From: Gluconobacter morbifer G707
Lineage (GTDB): Bacteria; Pseudomonadota; Alphaproteobacteria; Acetobacterales; Acetobacteraceae
Reading direction: 5' to 3'
NCBI RefSeq assembly: GCF_000234355.1
Contig: NZ_AGQV01000001.1
Coordinates: 979,001-1,043,000, forward strand
Length of the DNA: 64,000 bases
The position numbers and the translations under genes are program-made. This document shows positions 7,870 through 16,735 of the stretch, one piece after another. The notes below the pieces were generated by a model that saw only the letters and a program-made list of their open reading frames with translations, was not told where the DNA came from and did no database searches. Every line of letters starts with the position of its first letter. Within the stretch, counting starts at the first letter, position 1.

Positions 7870-9204
7870 TCAGTCCTTCATGCTGGCGTTGACCAGAAAC
7901 ACCATGTCCGTTGCGCGGGTCAGGGCAACGTAGCAGAGCTGCTGGGTCTCAAGAAGATTGGTGCGGGCCCGTCTGCGGATATCGCCCAGATCCACAAAAA
8001 CATTCCGGAACGTACTACCCTGTGATGTATGAATGGTCATGGCGTAGATGGGCTGAAGGTTGAGAAGAGCATTCTGGAAAGCAAAACGGTGCTTCCAGCG
8101 CTTGTGTTCCTGCTTCGCCTCCTGCACCAGACGTCTGTCCACGGCCTGAAGCGTTCGCGGATCCTGTGGCAGATGAGCCATGATTTCCTCACCATCCAGA
8201 GACAGGACCGTCAGTTCCCATGAAGGAAGATCGGCAGTCCATGCCGCCACGGATCCCACGGCTTCGAAACGGTGCTGAAAGCGGGATGGCCTGATGTCCA
8301 TAACCAGCACCTCTTCATTGGTGGCGATCTGCTGGCGGTTCTTTTCTTCGTCCATCCGCGAAAACGGCGCACGCGCCACGGCCCGTTCACCGGGTGTGAA
8401 GGGTTTCTCGGCATCGTCTTTATAACGCCAGAGACGCACCATGCGGTTGATCCGCTCCACCCGCTCATTGGTCCAGCACAGGTAGCGGAAGCTGTCATTG
8501 TCCGTTGCGAAATCCTCGGACAGGAAGGCTTTCCGAAGCCAGCCTTCCACGTCCTTGGGCAGGAAAATTCCAGAGCGGTCCTTGCGTGCATCCCGGACCC
8601 AGCTCCAGTCGGGCTCCTGTCCCTGGCTTTCCCGAATGTGAGTTGCTGCATCCAGAACAGGATTTCCGGCTGCCTGACGAACGATCGTTTCAAGATGGGA
8701 CGTGGACGCAATGGAGAAGGAGGGCGAGGCCTCCTCTCCAACAGGAGGAAGCTGGGCCGGATCACCCACAAACAGCACGAAACAGTATCGCAGGAGATCA
8801 CGGATCCACTGCATCAGCCCCCGGGAAACCATGGAGCATTCATCCACGATCACGACCCCGTCCGGAATCGTCTGCGGGCGTTTGGCGCGAACAAGCGTCG
8901 TCCGTCCGCCCTGTGAGGAGGGCTGAAGGCCGAGATGGCTCTGAATGGTCCGACATTCCACGTCTGTACCCACTTTGGAGCGCAGGACCGCCGTTGCCTT
9001 GTGGGTTGGAGCCGTAATGACCGTCACAACTTTCCGGTCCGCGAAATGGCGCGCTACCTCGCGCATGAGCGTGGTCTTGCCGCTGCCGGCATAGCCGGTG
9101 AGAAGGTGGGTCGGGCGACCGTCCGCATGGGCCTTGATGATTTCGTCGAGAGCGGTTTTCTGGGAAGGCGTAAGCGTGACCATTCCTCTTTTTCTCACAC
9201 TCAC
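7870..9204 (-). CDS. Superfamily 1 helicase, Dda/RecD-like
   Basis: A 444-aa ATP-dependent helicase. Walker A is GYAGSGKTT at 37-45, Walker B VVIVDECSM at 117-125, and motif III GDPAQLPPVG at 147-156. The C-terminal UvrD_C_2-like part ends with AMTIHTSQGSTF and CYVALTRA. The compact size without the RecD N-terminal domain fits T4 Dda-like 5'-3' helicases that act at stalled forks. GTG at 9204 gives the listed length. An ATG seven codons in (9183) has AGAGG directly before it, which is too close for a good start. Co-directional with the Nudix gene. Role in repair is inferred from family. Confidence 0.9.
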   Translation of the reverse strand: MSVRKRGMVTLTPSQKTALDEIIKAHADGRPTHLLTGYAGSGKTTLMREVARHFADRKVVTVITAPTHKATAVLRSKVGTDVECRTIQSHLGLQPSSQGGRTTLVRAKRPQTIPDGVVIVDECSMVSRGLMQWIRDLLRYCFVLFVGDPAQLPPVGEEASPSFSIASTSHLETIVRQAAGNPVLDAATHIRESQGQEPDWSWVRDARKDRSGIFLPKDVEGWLRKAFLSEDFATDNDSFRYLCWTNERVERINRMVRLWRYKDDAEKPFTPGERAVARAPFSRMDEEKNRQQIATNEEVLVMDIRPSRFQHRFEAVGSVAAWTADLPSWELTVLSLDGEEIMAHLPQDPRTLQAVDRRLVQEAKQEHKRWKHRFAFQNALLNLQPIYAMTIHTSQGSTFRNVFVDLGDIRRRARTNLLETQQLCYVALTRATDMVFLVNASMKD

Positions 9205-9281
9205 ATGCCTGTGCCTATTACCTGATCATGATTTTGCATCGAAAGATCACGATGGCCTTTCCTGATCGGAGCAGGGGACGT

Positions 9282-10283
9282 TCAGGGGGTCTCCATGGGA
9301 AGTCCCACCCGGATCTCGCGGGAATAATCCGGTCCGGGTGTGGCATGGTCTGGACGCCGGATCCGGCTCCGGCGTTTCAGCTCCGGAAATGGCATCTGCG
9401 TGTCCAGCAGTCCCAGATCGTAAGCCAGTGACGCCGTATAGCCGCTGAGAAGGACCCGCCAGTCCAGCCTGTATCGCAGGCGGGCCTGCGCGCGCGTCAG
9501 AATGCCCGTTGTACAGTTGTCCGTCAGGGTATTGTACCAGGCCGGATGCTGCTTCAGACGGTCGATTTCTGTCAGATAGCTGAGGAAAAGGCGTTCACGC
9601 GCCGCGGCTGACAGGCGCACGCGATACAGATAAACCCGCTCCTTACGGATATCCGTCCGTACGCCAATGAGATCCCGCTCATCCGCCGTGACGTAAAAGA
9701 CTTCGTAGTGATGGAAAAAGCCGGCGATGGTGGAATACCCAAACGCTTTCTGGCGACGCGTTTCGATGGAAATGGCCAGATGCCGTCCGTTCCGGAAACC
9801 GAAACTGAGAAAGACATGCGCGATGCTGTTTCCCGCCCAGTAGGATGTTACCAGATCCACCGCGTTCAGATCGTCCAGATTGTAATTCGCGTCATAGTAT
9901 CGTGGCGTGTAGAGGCTGGGTGTCTGATAGATGAAATTGCGGACATGACGGACGTGAACCAGCCGGTTCTCCATCGTGACGTCGGCAGGAACGGCATATT
10001 CGCCTGCCCAGTCCCGTTTGTTCCGGGGAGGGTCGGTGAGGTACCAGGTCAGCCACCCTCCTGTGAAAACCAGCAGTGCGATCTTTCCGGCGCGATACCG
10101 GCGCACACGCAGGAGGGCCACACCCAGAAGCGGGAAACAGACTGTCAGCCCATTACGCAGCCCTGCGGGCTCGATGGTGGAATAGTATAATGATGCTGTG
10201 CCAAACAGCACCAGGATGGCAAAGCATATGGATGCTATCCAGTTCGCTCTGAACCAGTGGAGAGCCGGATCGTCCCGCTTCAT
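9282..10283 (-). CDS. DUF4105 (Lnb N-terminal periplasmic-like) membrane protein
   Basis: A 333-aa protein with three N-terminal membrane segments (about 13-31, 42-58 and 66-84), followed by a DUF4105 domain. Visible family marks are NSIAHVFLSFGF at about 152-163, the ETRR motif, and TDNCTTGI at about 268-275, whose Asn-Cys pair is the most conserved point of the family. DUF4105 is thought to be a periplasmic papain-like fold; its chemistry is not established. The start overlaps the stop of the upstream hydrolase lipoprotein by 4 nt (ATGA), so the two are coupled. A joint envelope role (lipid or peptidoglycan) is an inference. Confidence 0.85.
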   Translation of the reverse strand: MKRDDPALHWFRANWIASICFAILVLFGTASLYYSTIEPAGLRNGLTVCFPLLGVALLRVRRYRAGKIALLVFTGGWLTWYLTDPPRNKRDWAGEYAVPADVTMENRLVHVRHVRNFIYQTPSLYTPRYYDANYNLDDLNAVDLVTSYWAGNSIAHVFLSFGFRNGRHLAISIETRRQKAFGYSTIAGFFHHYEVFYVTADERDLIGVRTDIRKERVYLYRVRLSAAARERLFLSYLTEIDRLKQHPAWYNTLTDNCTTGILTRAQARLRYRLDWRVLLSGYTASLAYDLGLLDTQMPFPELKRRSRIRRPDHATPGPDYSREIRVGLPMETP

Positions 10284-12214
10284 TGGATAGCCAGCCCCGG
10301 TTGACGGTCTTCCACTGCTGTGCGGCTGACTGGAATATACATACCCCCGATTTCCGTAATGTCGCGCTGCTGGGGAATATCGGGCAGCGACACCCCGTCA
10401 TCCTCAAGCTGTTCCAGCAGGATACGGCGGACTTCCGCTATCGTCACGGGATTGGACTGGGTGGAATGGCCGGAATGTCTGACCACCAATTCGGAATTGA
10501 CATCGGAAATATGGGCACTCTGATAGGCGACAACACCGTCATCGCTCTTTGTGAGCGGCCCGTTTCCCAAGACCGGGATGATCGAATGGGCCTTGATCCC
10601 GGGAGCCACAGGAATGGCGGCCAATGACTGAATGAATGAACTCCGGGGGGACATGCCATAGATGCTGCCAATGCGCCATGGGCGCATGTTCAGTTTCCGG
10701 CCGTTTGGTGTGCTTGTGAAAACAGCCTTCATGATTTCCTGAACCGTCAGGGGAAACGTCACCATCCGTCCAAGAAACTGTGCGGCGGAAAATCCTGCAA
10801 GATAGCTGCCATGCTGAGGCGTGGAGATGAAGATGACGCTTCTGGCTTCCGGCAGCGGAGCAGGAAACAGCGCTTCATAAAGCAGGGTCCTGTCAGCAGG
10901 TGAGAGTTTCAGCCTGTTCAGCGGCGTTGAAAGCATCCCGTCCCACAGGCGGTCTTCTGCCTGGATGGTCAGCATCTTGGCCAGAAGTCCACCCTGGCTA
11001 TGGCCAATCAGCGTCATATGCCCCAGCGCGGGATCGGCTTTGACGCCACCCAGTTGGGAGACTGCTTTTTCAAGGGATTTTCGAAGCTGAAGGGCGGAAT
11101 ACGGGATCGGATTTCCGGTTGCGTATGAGAAGAACCAGAATTCGTAGTGCTCACGGATCTTAGGATCTTCCAGCAGGTCATTCGCCATGTCCGCCCAGCG
11201 GGCCGCGCTTGACGCCGTACCATGGATCAGGACAACCGGACGATGCCCATATTGGTGAGGCTCGATCGCCAGAAGCTGGGGACGGGTTCCGTTGTCGAAC
11301 AGTCGCCCGTCCAGAAATCCCCTGTATTCTACAGACCAGTCCATAGCATCACCCAAGCTCAGGGCGCGGGCTGCCGTCGGATCGAATTGAAGCGGAAAAG
11401 CCCGGGATGAGGCGGCATCATCTACAGATGTCAGTCTGAAATGCCCTTCAACATGGCTGGAAAGAACGCTGTCTCGCGGATGGTTGACCGTCAGGAGAAG
11501 ATTCATTGGGACGCGCAGCTTGTCGAAAATCTGGAAAGAGCGGCTTTCCTGCGTCGTCAGGTGGGGCAGGGCGGCGACCGGTTCTCCCAGACCGGACTGG
11601 GTATAAACGTTTCGGAAGCCCCGGACATCAGAACGGCTCAGCGGGCGGAGATCAGTAATGGCATGACTGTGCCATGTGGGGTCCGGTTGAGCCGGTGTCA
11701 GGTCAACCATGGCAAAGGGAAGCTGCCAGCGCTGGGGAGACAGGCTGATGGGTGAGCCCAGGGCTTCGGTCAGCCCGAACATGTAGATATCACAGGCCTG
11801 CCGGAACTGTGGTGCGTAAGGGCTGGGGCGTTCCTGTGGGGGTGCGTCCGGGTTGAGATAGGCATAGGCATACAGGGCCGCTGCCATGAAGGCTGCGCGG
11901 TCCGCATGACGGCGGCCGGACTGATAACTGAGTTCCGCCAGTGCAAACAGGTGAGCGGGAAAATCGGGGGCGTTGACATGCCGCTGGGTCAGAAGGCGCA
12001 ACGTCACGACAGCCTGCGCCGGCTGATATCTCCAGACTGAAAGAAGGTTTTCATGCCGGAGCGTAATGCGGGTTGTATCGCTCAGGACGTCCCCACCCAG
12101 CGCACTGTGGCTGCGGGCGTTATAAGCATCCGTCAGAGAGAGCTGATGGACGGAGACGGGCGCAGCACACCCACTCAGAACCAGCATTGCCAGAAGGACG
12201 GGAAGCTTTTTCAT
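10280..12214 (-). CDS. Alpha/beta-hydrolase (lipase-like) lipoprotein
   Basis: A 644-aa lipoprotein starting at ATG 12214; the frame opens further upstream, but the first 22 codons lack signal character. Signal peptide MKKLPVLLAMLVLSGC has its lipobox Cys at residue 16. About 300 residues of unknown function precede the hydrolase core. The oxyanion HG is at 331-332 (VLIHG) and the nucleophile elbow GHSQGG at 404-409 (Ser406). FISTPQHGS follows, as in triacylglycerol lipase/PGAP1-like folds. It is coupled to the DUF4105 gene by a 4-nt overlap. The likely location is the outer-membrane inner leaflet. Substrate unknown; an ester or acyl lipid is probable. Confidence 0.85.
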   Translation of the reverse strand: MKKLPVLLAMLVLSGCAAPVSVHQLSLTDAYNARSHSALGGDVLSDTTRITLRHENLLSVWRYQPAQAVVTLRLLTQRHVNAPDFPAHLFALAELSYQSGRRHADRAAFMAAALYAYAYLNPDAPPQERPSPYAPQFRQACDIYMFGLTEALGSPISLSPQRWQLPFAMVDLTPAQPDPTWHSHAITDLRPLSRSDVRGFRNVYTQSGLGEPVAALPHLTTQESRSFQIFDKLRVPMNLLLTVNHPRDSVLSSHVEGHFRLTSVDDAASSRAFPLQFDPTAARALSLGDAMDWSVEYRGFLDGRLFDNGTRPQLLAIEPHQYGHRPVVLIHGTASSAARWADMANDLLEDPKIREHYEFWFFSYATGNPIPYSALQLRKSLEKAVSQLGGVKADPALGHMTLIGHSQGGLLAKMLTIQAEDRLWDGMLSTPLNRLKLSPADRTLLYEALFPAPLPEARSVIFISTPQHGSYLAGFSAAQFLGRMVTFPLTVQEIMKAVFTSTPNGRKLNMRPWRIGSIYGMSPRSSFIQSLAAIPVAPGIKAHSIIPVLGNGPLTKSDDGVVAYQSAHISDVNSELVVRHSGHSTQSNPVTIAEVRRILLEQLEDDGVSLPDIPQQRDITEIGGMYIPVSRTAVEDRQPGLAIQ

Positions 12215-12538
12215 GGCAATTCGCCCGCGGCATGTGTTCCGGCTCATGGATTGATTCATAACGAGGCCGGTGGATTTCACAAACCGGCATCTTTTCTTGG
12301 CGTGACGCTCAGGATCGGAGACATTGTGGGGAGCACGATGAGTGCTGGCCAGATCGGTCAGAAAGATCTGGATACGCCGGGTGTTCTGAGCGCCGATATT
12401 CCGTCAGCCAGCAGAAAGGGAGGCAAACAGTGTTCTGTCTGCCCCGATGGCTCCCCGACGTCACGGGAGGCTCGGACCAGATGTCCATACCTCCAGTGAA
12501 TGGACGCTGCGACCTGTCGGTCATTGGGGTAGGTCGTT

Positions 12539-13564
12539 TCAGGCTTTCTGTTCTGCTGCGTCGATTTCCAGAGCCAGGCGCGCCATGTCTATCGCGCCCT
12601 GACGGCTGCCTGCTCCGCAGATGAAACGTGCCGGATGAGCAAAAACAGCGTCCGGCACGCCTGAGATCTCGGCCAGCGCCTTTTTCTCAAGTCCGCCCCA
12701 TGCTTCAGGCAGGGAAACCCGCTGACCGAAATCCCCACGCACTGGAGGAACCGCTTTCACGTTCCACTGCTCCGGCCCGGCAGGAGACACGACATAAACC
12801 ACGGGAAGATCGTGCTCGAAAATCACTTTCTCCGTCGGCATTCCCGTCTCCATGACCAGAATGCGTTTGTCCTGCGCCTGTTCATAAGCCTGCAATACCC
12901 GGGATGCGGCCTTCAGGCTGGCGCGGACGCGATCAACGGTATTGGTCAGGTGCGAGGCAACGGCAAACGCGGCATTCGCGAAGCCCTGAGCCTCGCGTCG
13001 GGTGGCTTCTTGTCGGCCGTAAAGTTCAACCGTGTCCCAAGGGGGGCTGCAGGCCGAGACGATATCCGCCAGAGACAGCTTTCCCATTTTTGCAACACCG
13101 TTGTCGTCCTGATCAATCGGCAGGATGAGGGATTTGTCGATGGCTCGCCAGATGGCGGTGACTGTGGTGTCATCAACGGGTGTCGTCAGAAGATTGCGGA
13201 TGGCTGCCTGTCCATAATCTTTCCATAGCAGCCCCGCGGCACTGTACGGGGTTCCATCTTCGCGTAATGGTTTGTCTCGCATGTGATGGTCATACCGTCC
13301 CCTGACAGGTTCATGCACAGCCCCCACATCGAACACAAGGTCCGCAGCGGCAATACGCTCCGGCGCGCGTGTCCGCACGAATTCCAGCCTGTCGCCGTCT
13401 GCCTTCCCGTTCAGGACACGACCACGCAGGTCTCCCTCTGGCGAAAGAGCGTAGTGAAGAATGACGTAACCCATCGTTTCGTCGAGATGAAAATTCCCGG
13501 AATGAGTCAGACTGACGATCGGACGAGCATTCTGTTCAAAGCCAATCGGGGTGTAATCTGGCAT
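12539..13564 (-). CDS. MYG1 family protein (DHH-like phosphoesterase)
   Basis: A 341-aa protein of the MYG1/UPF0160 family. The metal-binding pattern is visible: HSGNFHLDET at 21-30, DVGAVHEPV at 79-87 and YDHH at 91-94. Eukaryotic MYG1 is a 3'-5' RNA exonuclease of organelles; the bacterial role is not defined. The start ATG at 13564 (MPDYTP) is preferred over the more upstream opening at 13597, which adds unrelated residues. It is monocistronic. An 8-bp inverted repeat at 13671-13701 lies in its 5' region. Confidence 0.88.
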   Translation of the reverse strand: MPDYTPIGFEQNARPIVSLTHSGNFHLDETMGYVILHYALSPEGDLRGRVLNGKADGDRLEFVRTRAPERIAAADLVFDVGAVHEPVRGRYDHHMRDKPLREDGTPYSAAGLLWKDYGQAAIRNLLTTPVDDTTVTAIWRAIDKSLILPIDQDDNGVAKMGKLSLADIVSACSPPWDTVELYGRQEATRREAQGFANAAFAVASHLTNTVDRVRASLKAASRVLQAYEQAQDKRILVMETGMPTEKVIFEHDLPVVYVVSPAGPEQWNVKAVPPVRGDFGQRVSLPEAWGGLEKKALAEISGVPDAVFAHPARFICGAGSRQGAIDMARLALEIDAAEQKA

Positions 13565-13917
13565 CTGTAAAACCTGCTGATGGACAAGAAGGGACAATGT
13601 GTGCGCCCTCTCATGCCTGACCCATCGTGCAGACGCAATCCGACGAACGCACGCACAGGATGTCAGGGCATATCCGGGAATAAAGACCTGGTCCCCGGAT
13701 ACACATGCTGGACTTTTCGCGGACGGGTATTTTACTTTTCAACGGCTATCTGGCTGTCAGACATAAACGCGGGTCAGGCATCCAGCACTGGAAAAGGCAG
13801 GTAGTCTGACCCATATCCACACTGGACAGTACGGGAATGTCTTGCTTCTTCACTGTGAAGATCAAGATTCCCGAAGGCTGTCACGCAGGGCAACCAGCAT
13901 CTGACAAGGAAACGGAT
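13565..13917. other. Divergent intergenic region with a short hairpin
   Basis: No gene is supported between the MYG1-family gene (-) and the small coiled-coil gene (+). A perfect 8-bp inverted repeat, TATCCGGG at 13671-13678 with CCCGGATA at 13694-13701 and a 15-nt loop, lies about 107 bp upstream of the MYG1 start. Several short open frames here show no coding character. Confidence 0.4.
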
Positions 13918-14076
13918 ATGACCGAGCATTCCCACACCCTCCCGTCCCAGCAGGCTCTGAAACATCGTCTGGAAGATGTTCAGCGTAAACTGGCTCGCGC
14001 GGAGAAAGAAAACTCTGAACATGCTCACGCCCTGCGGGCCGAAGTGAAGAAACTCGAAGCCCAGCTTCAGGACTGA
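13918..14076 (+). CDS. Small coiled-coil protein of unknown function
   Basis: A 52-aa protein starting at ATG 13918 with AAGGA eight bases upstream. A longer in-frame opening at 13837 lacks such a site. Almost the whole chain after residue 10 is helical, with heptad-like spacing and many Lys/Glu (HRLEDVQRKLARAEKENSEH), so a coiled coil is likely. No Cys, membrane segment or signal. It ends just before a strong hairpin terminator, which supports a real transcription unit. Function unknown. Confidence 0.7.
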   Translation: MTEHSHTLPSQQALKHRLEDVQRKLARAEKENSEHAHALRAEVKKLEAQLQD

Positions 14077-14085
14077 TCTGCGTCG

Positions 14086-14127
14086 GCACGGTCAGCGTCC
14101 TGTTGGTTACTCTGCTGGCCGTGCTTT
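14086..14127 (+). terminator. Rho-independent-type terminator after the coiled-coil gene
   Basis: GCACGGTCAGC at 14086-14096 pairs with GCTGGCCGTGC at 14114-14124 (11 pairs, one of them G-U), with a 17-nt loop and TTT behind it. It lies 10 bp after the stop of the small gene and before the convergent esterase stop. The U-tract is short. Confidence 0.55.
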
Positions 14128-14148
14128 CACAGAATGAAAATGGTTTGT

Positions 14149-15432
14149 TCAGGGTTGGTTTTTGTAACCCTGCCATGTCCAGACGAGCGCCTCGGGAAGG
14201 GTCTGTTCAATGGTCGGCCCGTCAACATGACCAGCGTTCCGGGAAAACACGAACTGGTAGTCATACCCTTTGGCGGCAAAAACGCGGGCCATGTCCTCAC
14301 TGGCCAGAACCCAGTCATGCATTCCGTCAGGCATGAGACCTCCCGGATAGAAGAGGTCCTGATCTCCTGCTTCAAACCAGAAACGGATCGGCTTGCGCGG
14401 CGCGTTGGGAACAAGCGCGGCTCCTGCCTCGTTCCCTGATGCCTTCGGGTTTCCCGCCCAGGCATCATGAAACTGCCAGGCCCCGCCGGGCAGACGCGGA
14501 TCATGCGGCCATTGCTGATTGGTCAGTGTCGGCGAATAAGCCAGAACCCGATGGTAAAGCTGTGGCCGGAACCATGCCATGCTGAAAGCCGCGGCTCCAC
14601 TGGAACTGACGCCCATGGTCGCTCGCCCATCCGGATCGTGTGTCAGCTTTACGCTGGCCTGACGTTCCACCCGGGGCAGGACTTCCTGCTCAACCCAGTC
14701 TGCATAGGTTCCGGAAGCCGTGTCATATTCACGCCCCCGTTCACTGCCCTGTGCATCCTGACCCCCCGCTCCGATCCCGATGGCAATGAGGGGTGGAAGG
14801 CGGTGCTGGCTGATCAGGACATCCAGAATGGCAAACAGATCGCGCCCCGGGTAAACGCCATCCGAACCGCCATCACCAAAGACAAGGAACGGTGCTGCCG
14901 CGCCCGCCCGGTACTGAACTGGCACATAAACATCAATCTGTCGGCTCCATGGGCCAGGATGGCTGTTATGAAGCTGAAGACTGGATGGATCATGCTGCAG
15001 TGCATACGGGGCAAAAGGAGAGCCATCCGGACAGCGCGCGCCGTCATCCCTGATGATCCCCGGACTGAAAAGAATGCTCTGATCCGAACGCAGGGTAAAA
15101 CTCGTGACCCTGCCATGAGGAACCGATGCTGCCTCGGTAAATTCAAAAGGCAGGTCATGTGTTGGCCCAAGGACAAAATTGCCGTTCCGGTCTACGGGAG
15201 GCAGAACACCATCAGCCAGATCCTGCGCAACGGGATAATTGGGGCTATGCGGGTCGCGGGTTGGGGGATGGGTGGCCCCGTTCAGATGGGTGGTGTCGAT
15301 AAAGAAGGGCTGGTTTGCATTGGAAAGATTGGGAGCCGGCTGTTCCCCCGGGCCGGGCGCACCACACCCTGCCTGAGCCTGAAATGCCATCAAAAGACTG
15401 GCTGTGACAGCAAGCAGGGGCAGAGTTCTCAT
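14149..15432 (-). CDS. Secreted esterase (enterochelin-esterase-like fold)
   Basis: A 427-aa protein with a clear signal peptide ending near AFQAQA (residue 21). A leading domain of about 130 residues precedes an esterase core. The core shows VYVPVQYR, the nucleophile region MGVSSSGAAAF at about 273-283, an acid region FWFEAGDQD, and a late histidine in NAGHVDG. This is the Esterase D/Fes-like fold found in enterochelin esterase and mycolyltransferase relatives. It is probably periplasmic and monocistronic. The substrate is not evident; a siderophore ester is only one possibility, since no siderophore genes adjoin. Confidence 0.8.
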   Translation of the reverse strand: MRTLPLLAVTASLLMAFQAQAGCGAPGPGEQPAPNLSNANQPFFIDTTHLNGATHPPTRDPHSPNYPVAQDLADGVLPPVDRNGNFVLGPTHDLPFEFTEAASVPHGRVTSFTLRSDQSILFSPGIIRDDGARCPDGSPFAPYALQHDPSSLQLHNSHPGPWSRQIDVYVPVQYRAGAAAPFLVFGDGGSDGVYPGRDLFAILDVLISQHRLPPLIAIGIGAGGQDAQGSERGREYDTASGTYADWVEQEVLPRVERQASVKLTHDPDGRATMGVSSSGAAAFSMAWFRPQLYHRVLAYSPTLTNQQWPHDPRLPGGAWQFHDAWAGNPKASGNEAGAALVPNAPRKPIRFWFEAGDQDLFYPGGLMPDGMHDWVLASEDMARVFAAKGYDYQFVFSRNAGHVDGPTIEQTLPEALVWTWQGYKNQP

Positions 15433-15561
15433 GGTCTATCCTGGATCCAGACGTAAGGATGGCTTCTCGGACGCAATGTTAACGTACTATGTCCATCCGG
15501 CAAAAGGGCAGGGCCGGTTGCTTAGTCTTATGCTTCCCGGCACCAATACCGCCTGACAGGT

Positions 15562-16548
15562 TCAGTCCTGGTATCCCTCAGGATGCGCTTCACGCCACTT
15601 CAGGGCGGTTTCAACGATACGATCCAGTTCCCCGAACCGGGGTGTCCAGCCCGTCTCCCTGCGCAAGGTCGTAGAATCGGCAACAAGCATGGCCGGGTCG
15701 CCCTGCCTGCGCGGGGCCGCTTCCCAAGGCACCTTTCGTCCGCTGACCCGTTCCACGCTCTGGATGACCTCCAGATTGGAGTACCCGTGTCCGTTGCCGA
15801 TGTTGTAGACGACGCTTCGGCTGTCTATCTGGGCCAGTGCCCTGATATGGGCGTCCGCCAGATCCGTAACATGGATATAATCCCGTACGCAGGAGCCATC
15901 AGGCGTGGGATAATCCGTGCCGAAAAGCCTGAGCGGAGGGCGACGTTCCAGTGCGGCATCAATTGTCAGAGGAATCAGATGTGTTTCCGGGCGGTGATCT
16001 TCCCCGGCGCGCCCCTGCGGGTCCGCGCCTGCGGCATTGAAATACCGGAGGCAGGCACTGCGAAGGCCATGGATTGCATCCGCCCAGTACAATACCCGTT
16101 CGATCATGAACTTGCTTTCACCGTAAGGCGAACCCGGCTGCACAGGGGCATTTTCCGGTATTGGTGCTGAGCGTTCCGGGCCTCCGAAAAGCGCCGCGGT
16201 AGATGAAAATACGATTTTTTTTACGCCACTCTCTGCACTGGCCTGAACCAGATTAAGGGCAGTCAGGTAATTCTGACGCAGATAATGGAACGGTTCGCGC
16301 ATGCTGTCGCCCACCAGGGAAAGTGCCGCAAAATGCAGAACTCCATCCCAAGGCCCCTGAGAAACAACATTGCGTGTTGCATCAAGATCGATCAGGTCAA
16401 CATGATGAAAGGGAATGCCGGGCGGCACGGCGGCACGGTGTCCGGTGCTGAGGTTATCCAGAACGACAACATCATGGCCTTGGTCCAGAAGCGCCAGAAC
16501 AACGTGGCTTCCGACAAAACCCGCTCCTCCGGTAACAAGATACCGCAT
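15562..16548 (-). CDS. galE: UDP-glucose 4-epimerase
   Basis: A 328-aa short-chain dehydrogenase of normal GalE length. The NAD-binding TGGAGFVGSH is at the N-terminus (residues 6-15), the catalytic Ser/Thr at 115-117 and the YxxxK pair at Tyr142 and Lys146 (PYGESK). The late DGSCVRDYIHVTDLADAH run is diagnostic. It interconverts UDP-glucose and UDP-galactose for polysaccharide and LPS synthesis. It stands alone, with no gal operon. It lies downstream of, and co-directional with, the IS and pstS; the pstS terminator separates them. Confidence 0.93.
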   Translation of the reverse strand: MRYLVTGGAGFVGSHVVLALLDQGHDVVVLDNLSTGHRAAVPPGIPFHHVDLIDLDATRNVVSQGPWDGVLHFAALSLVGDSMREPFHYLRQNYLTALNLVQASAESGVKKIVFSSTAALFGGPERSAPIPENAPVQPGSPYGESKFMIERVLYWADAIHGLRSACLRYFNAAGADPQGRAGEDHRPETHLIPLTIDAALERRPPLRLFGTDYPTPDGSCVRDYIHVTDLADAHIRALAQIDSRSVVYNIGNGHGYSNLEVIQSVERVSGRKVPWEAAPRRQGDPAMLVADSTTLRRETGWTPRFGELDRIVETALKWREAHPEGYQD

Positions 16549-16694
16549 TCAGACCTGACCTTTCAGAAACAATGACTTTAAAACAGCACAGTCTTTCTTA
16601 TCTCAGAAAAAATTTTGCTTCAAACAGGGCGTCTCCGGCAAATGGGCATATCGTATGTTCAGGAAAATTGAGCCGAGATTACGCATAAAATAAA

Positions 16695-16733
16695 GGCCTC
16701 TCTCCGGTCCTGATTGAGAGAACGGACAGAGGC
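16695..16733 (-). terminator. Terminator of the pstS transcript, now separated from it by an IS
   Basis: On the minus strand GCCTCTGTCCGTTC pairs with the complementary run ending GGAGAGAGGC. The stem has 6, then 4, then 2 pairs split by two mismatches, and CTTTATTTTAT follows. It precedes galE and points the same way as pstS. The IS inserted at the base of its stem. Confidence 0.6.
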
Positions 16734-16735
16734 TA

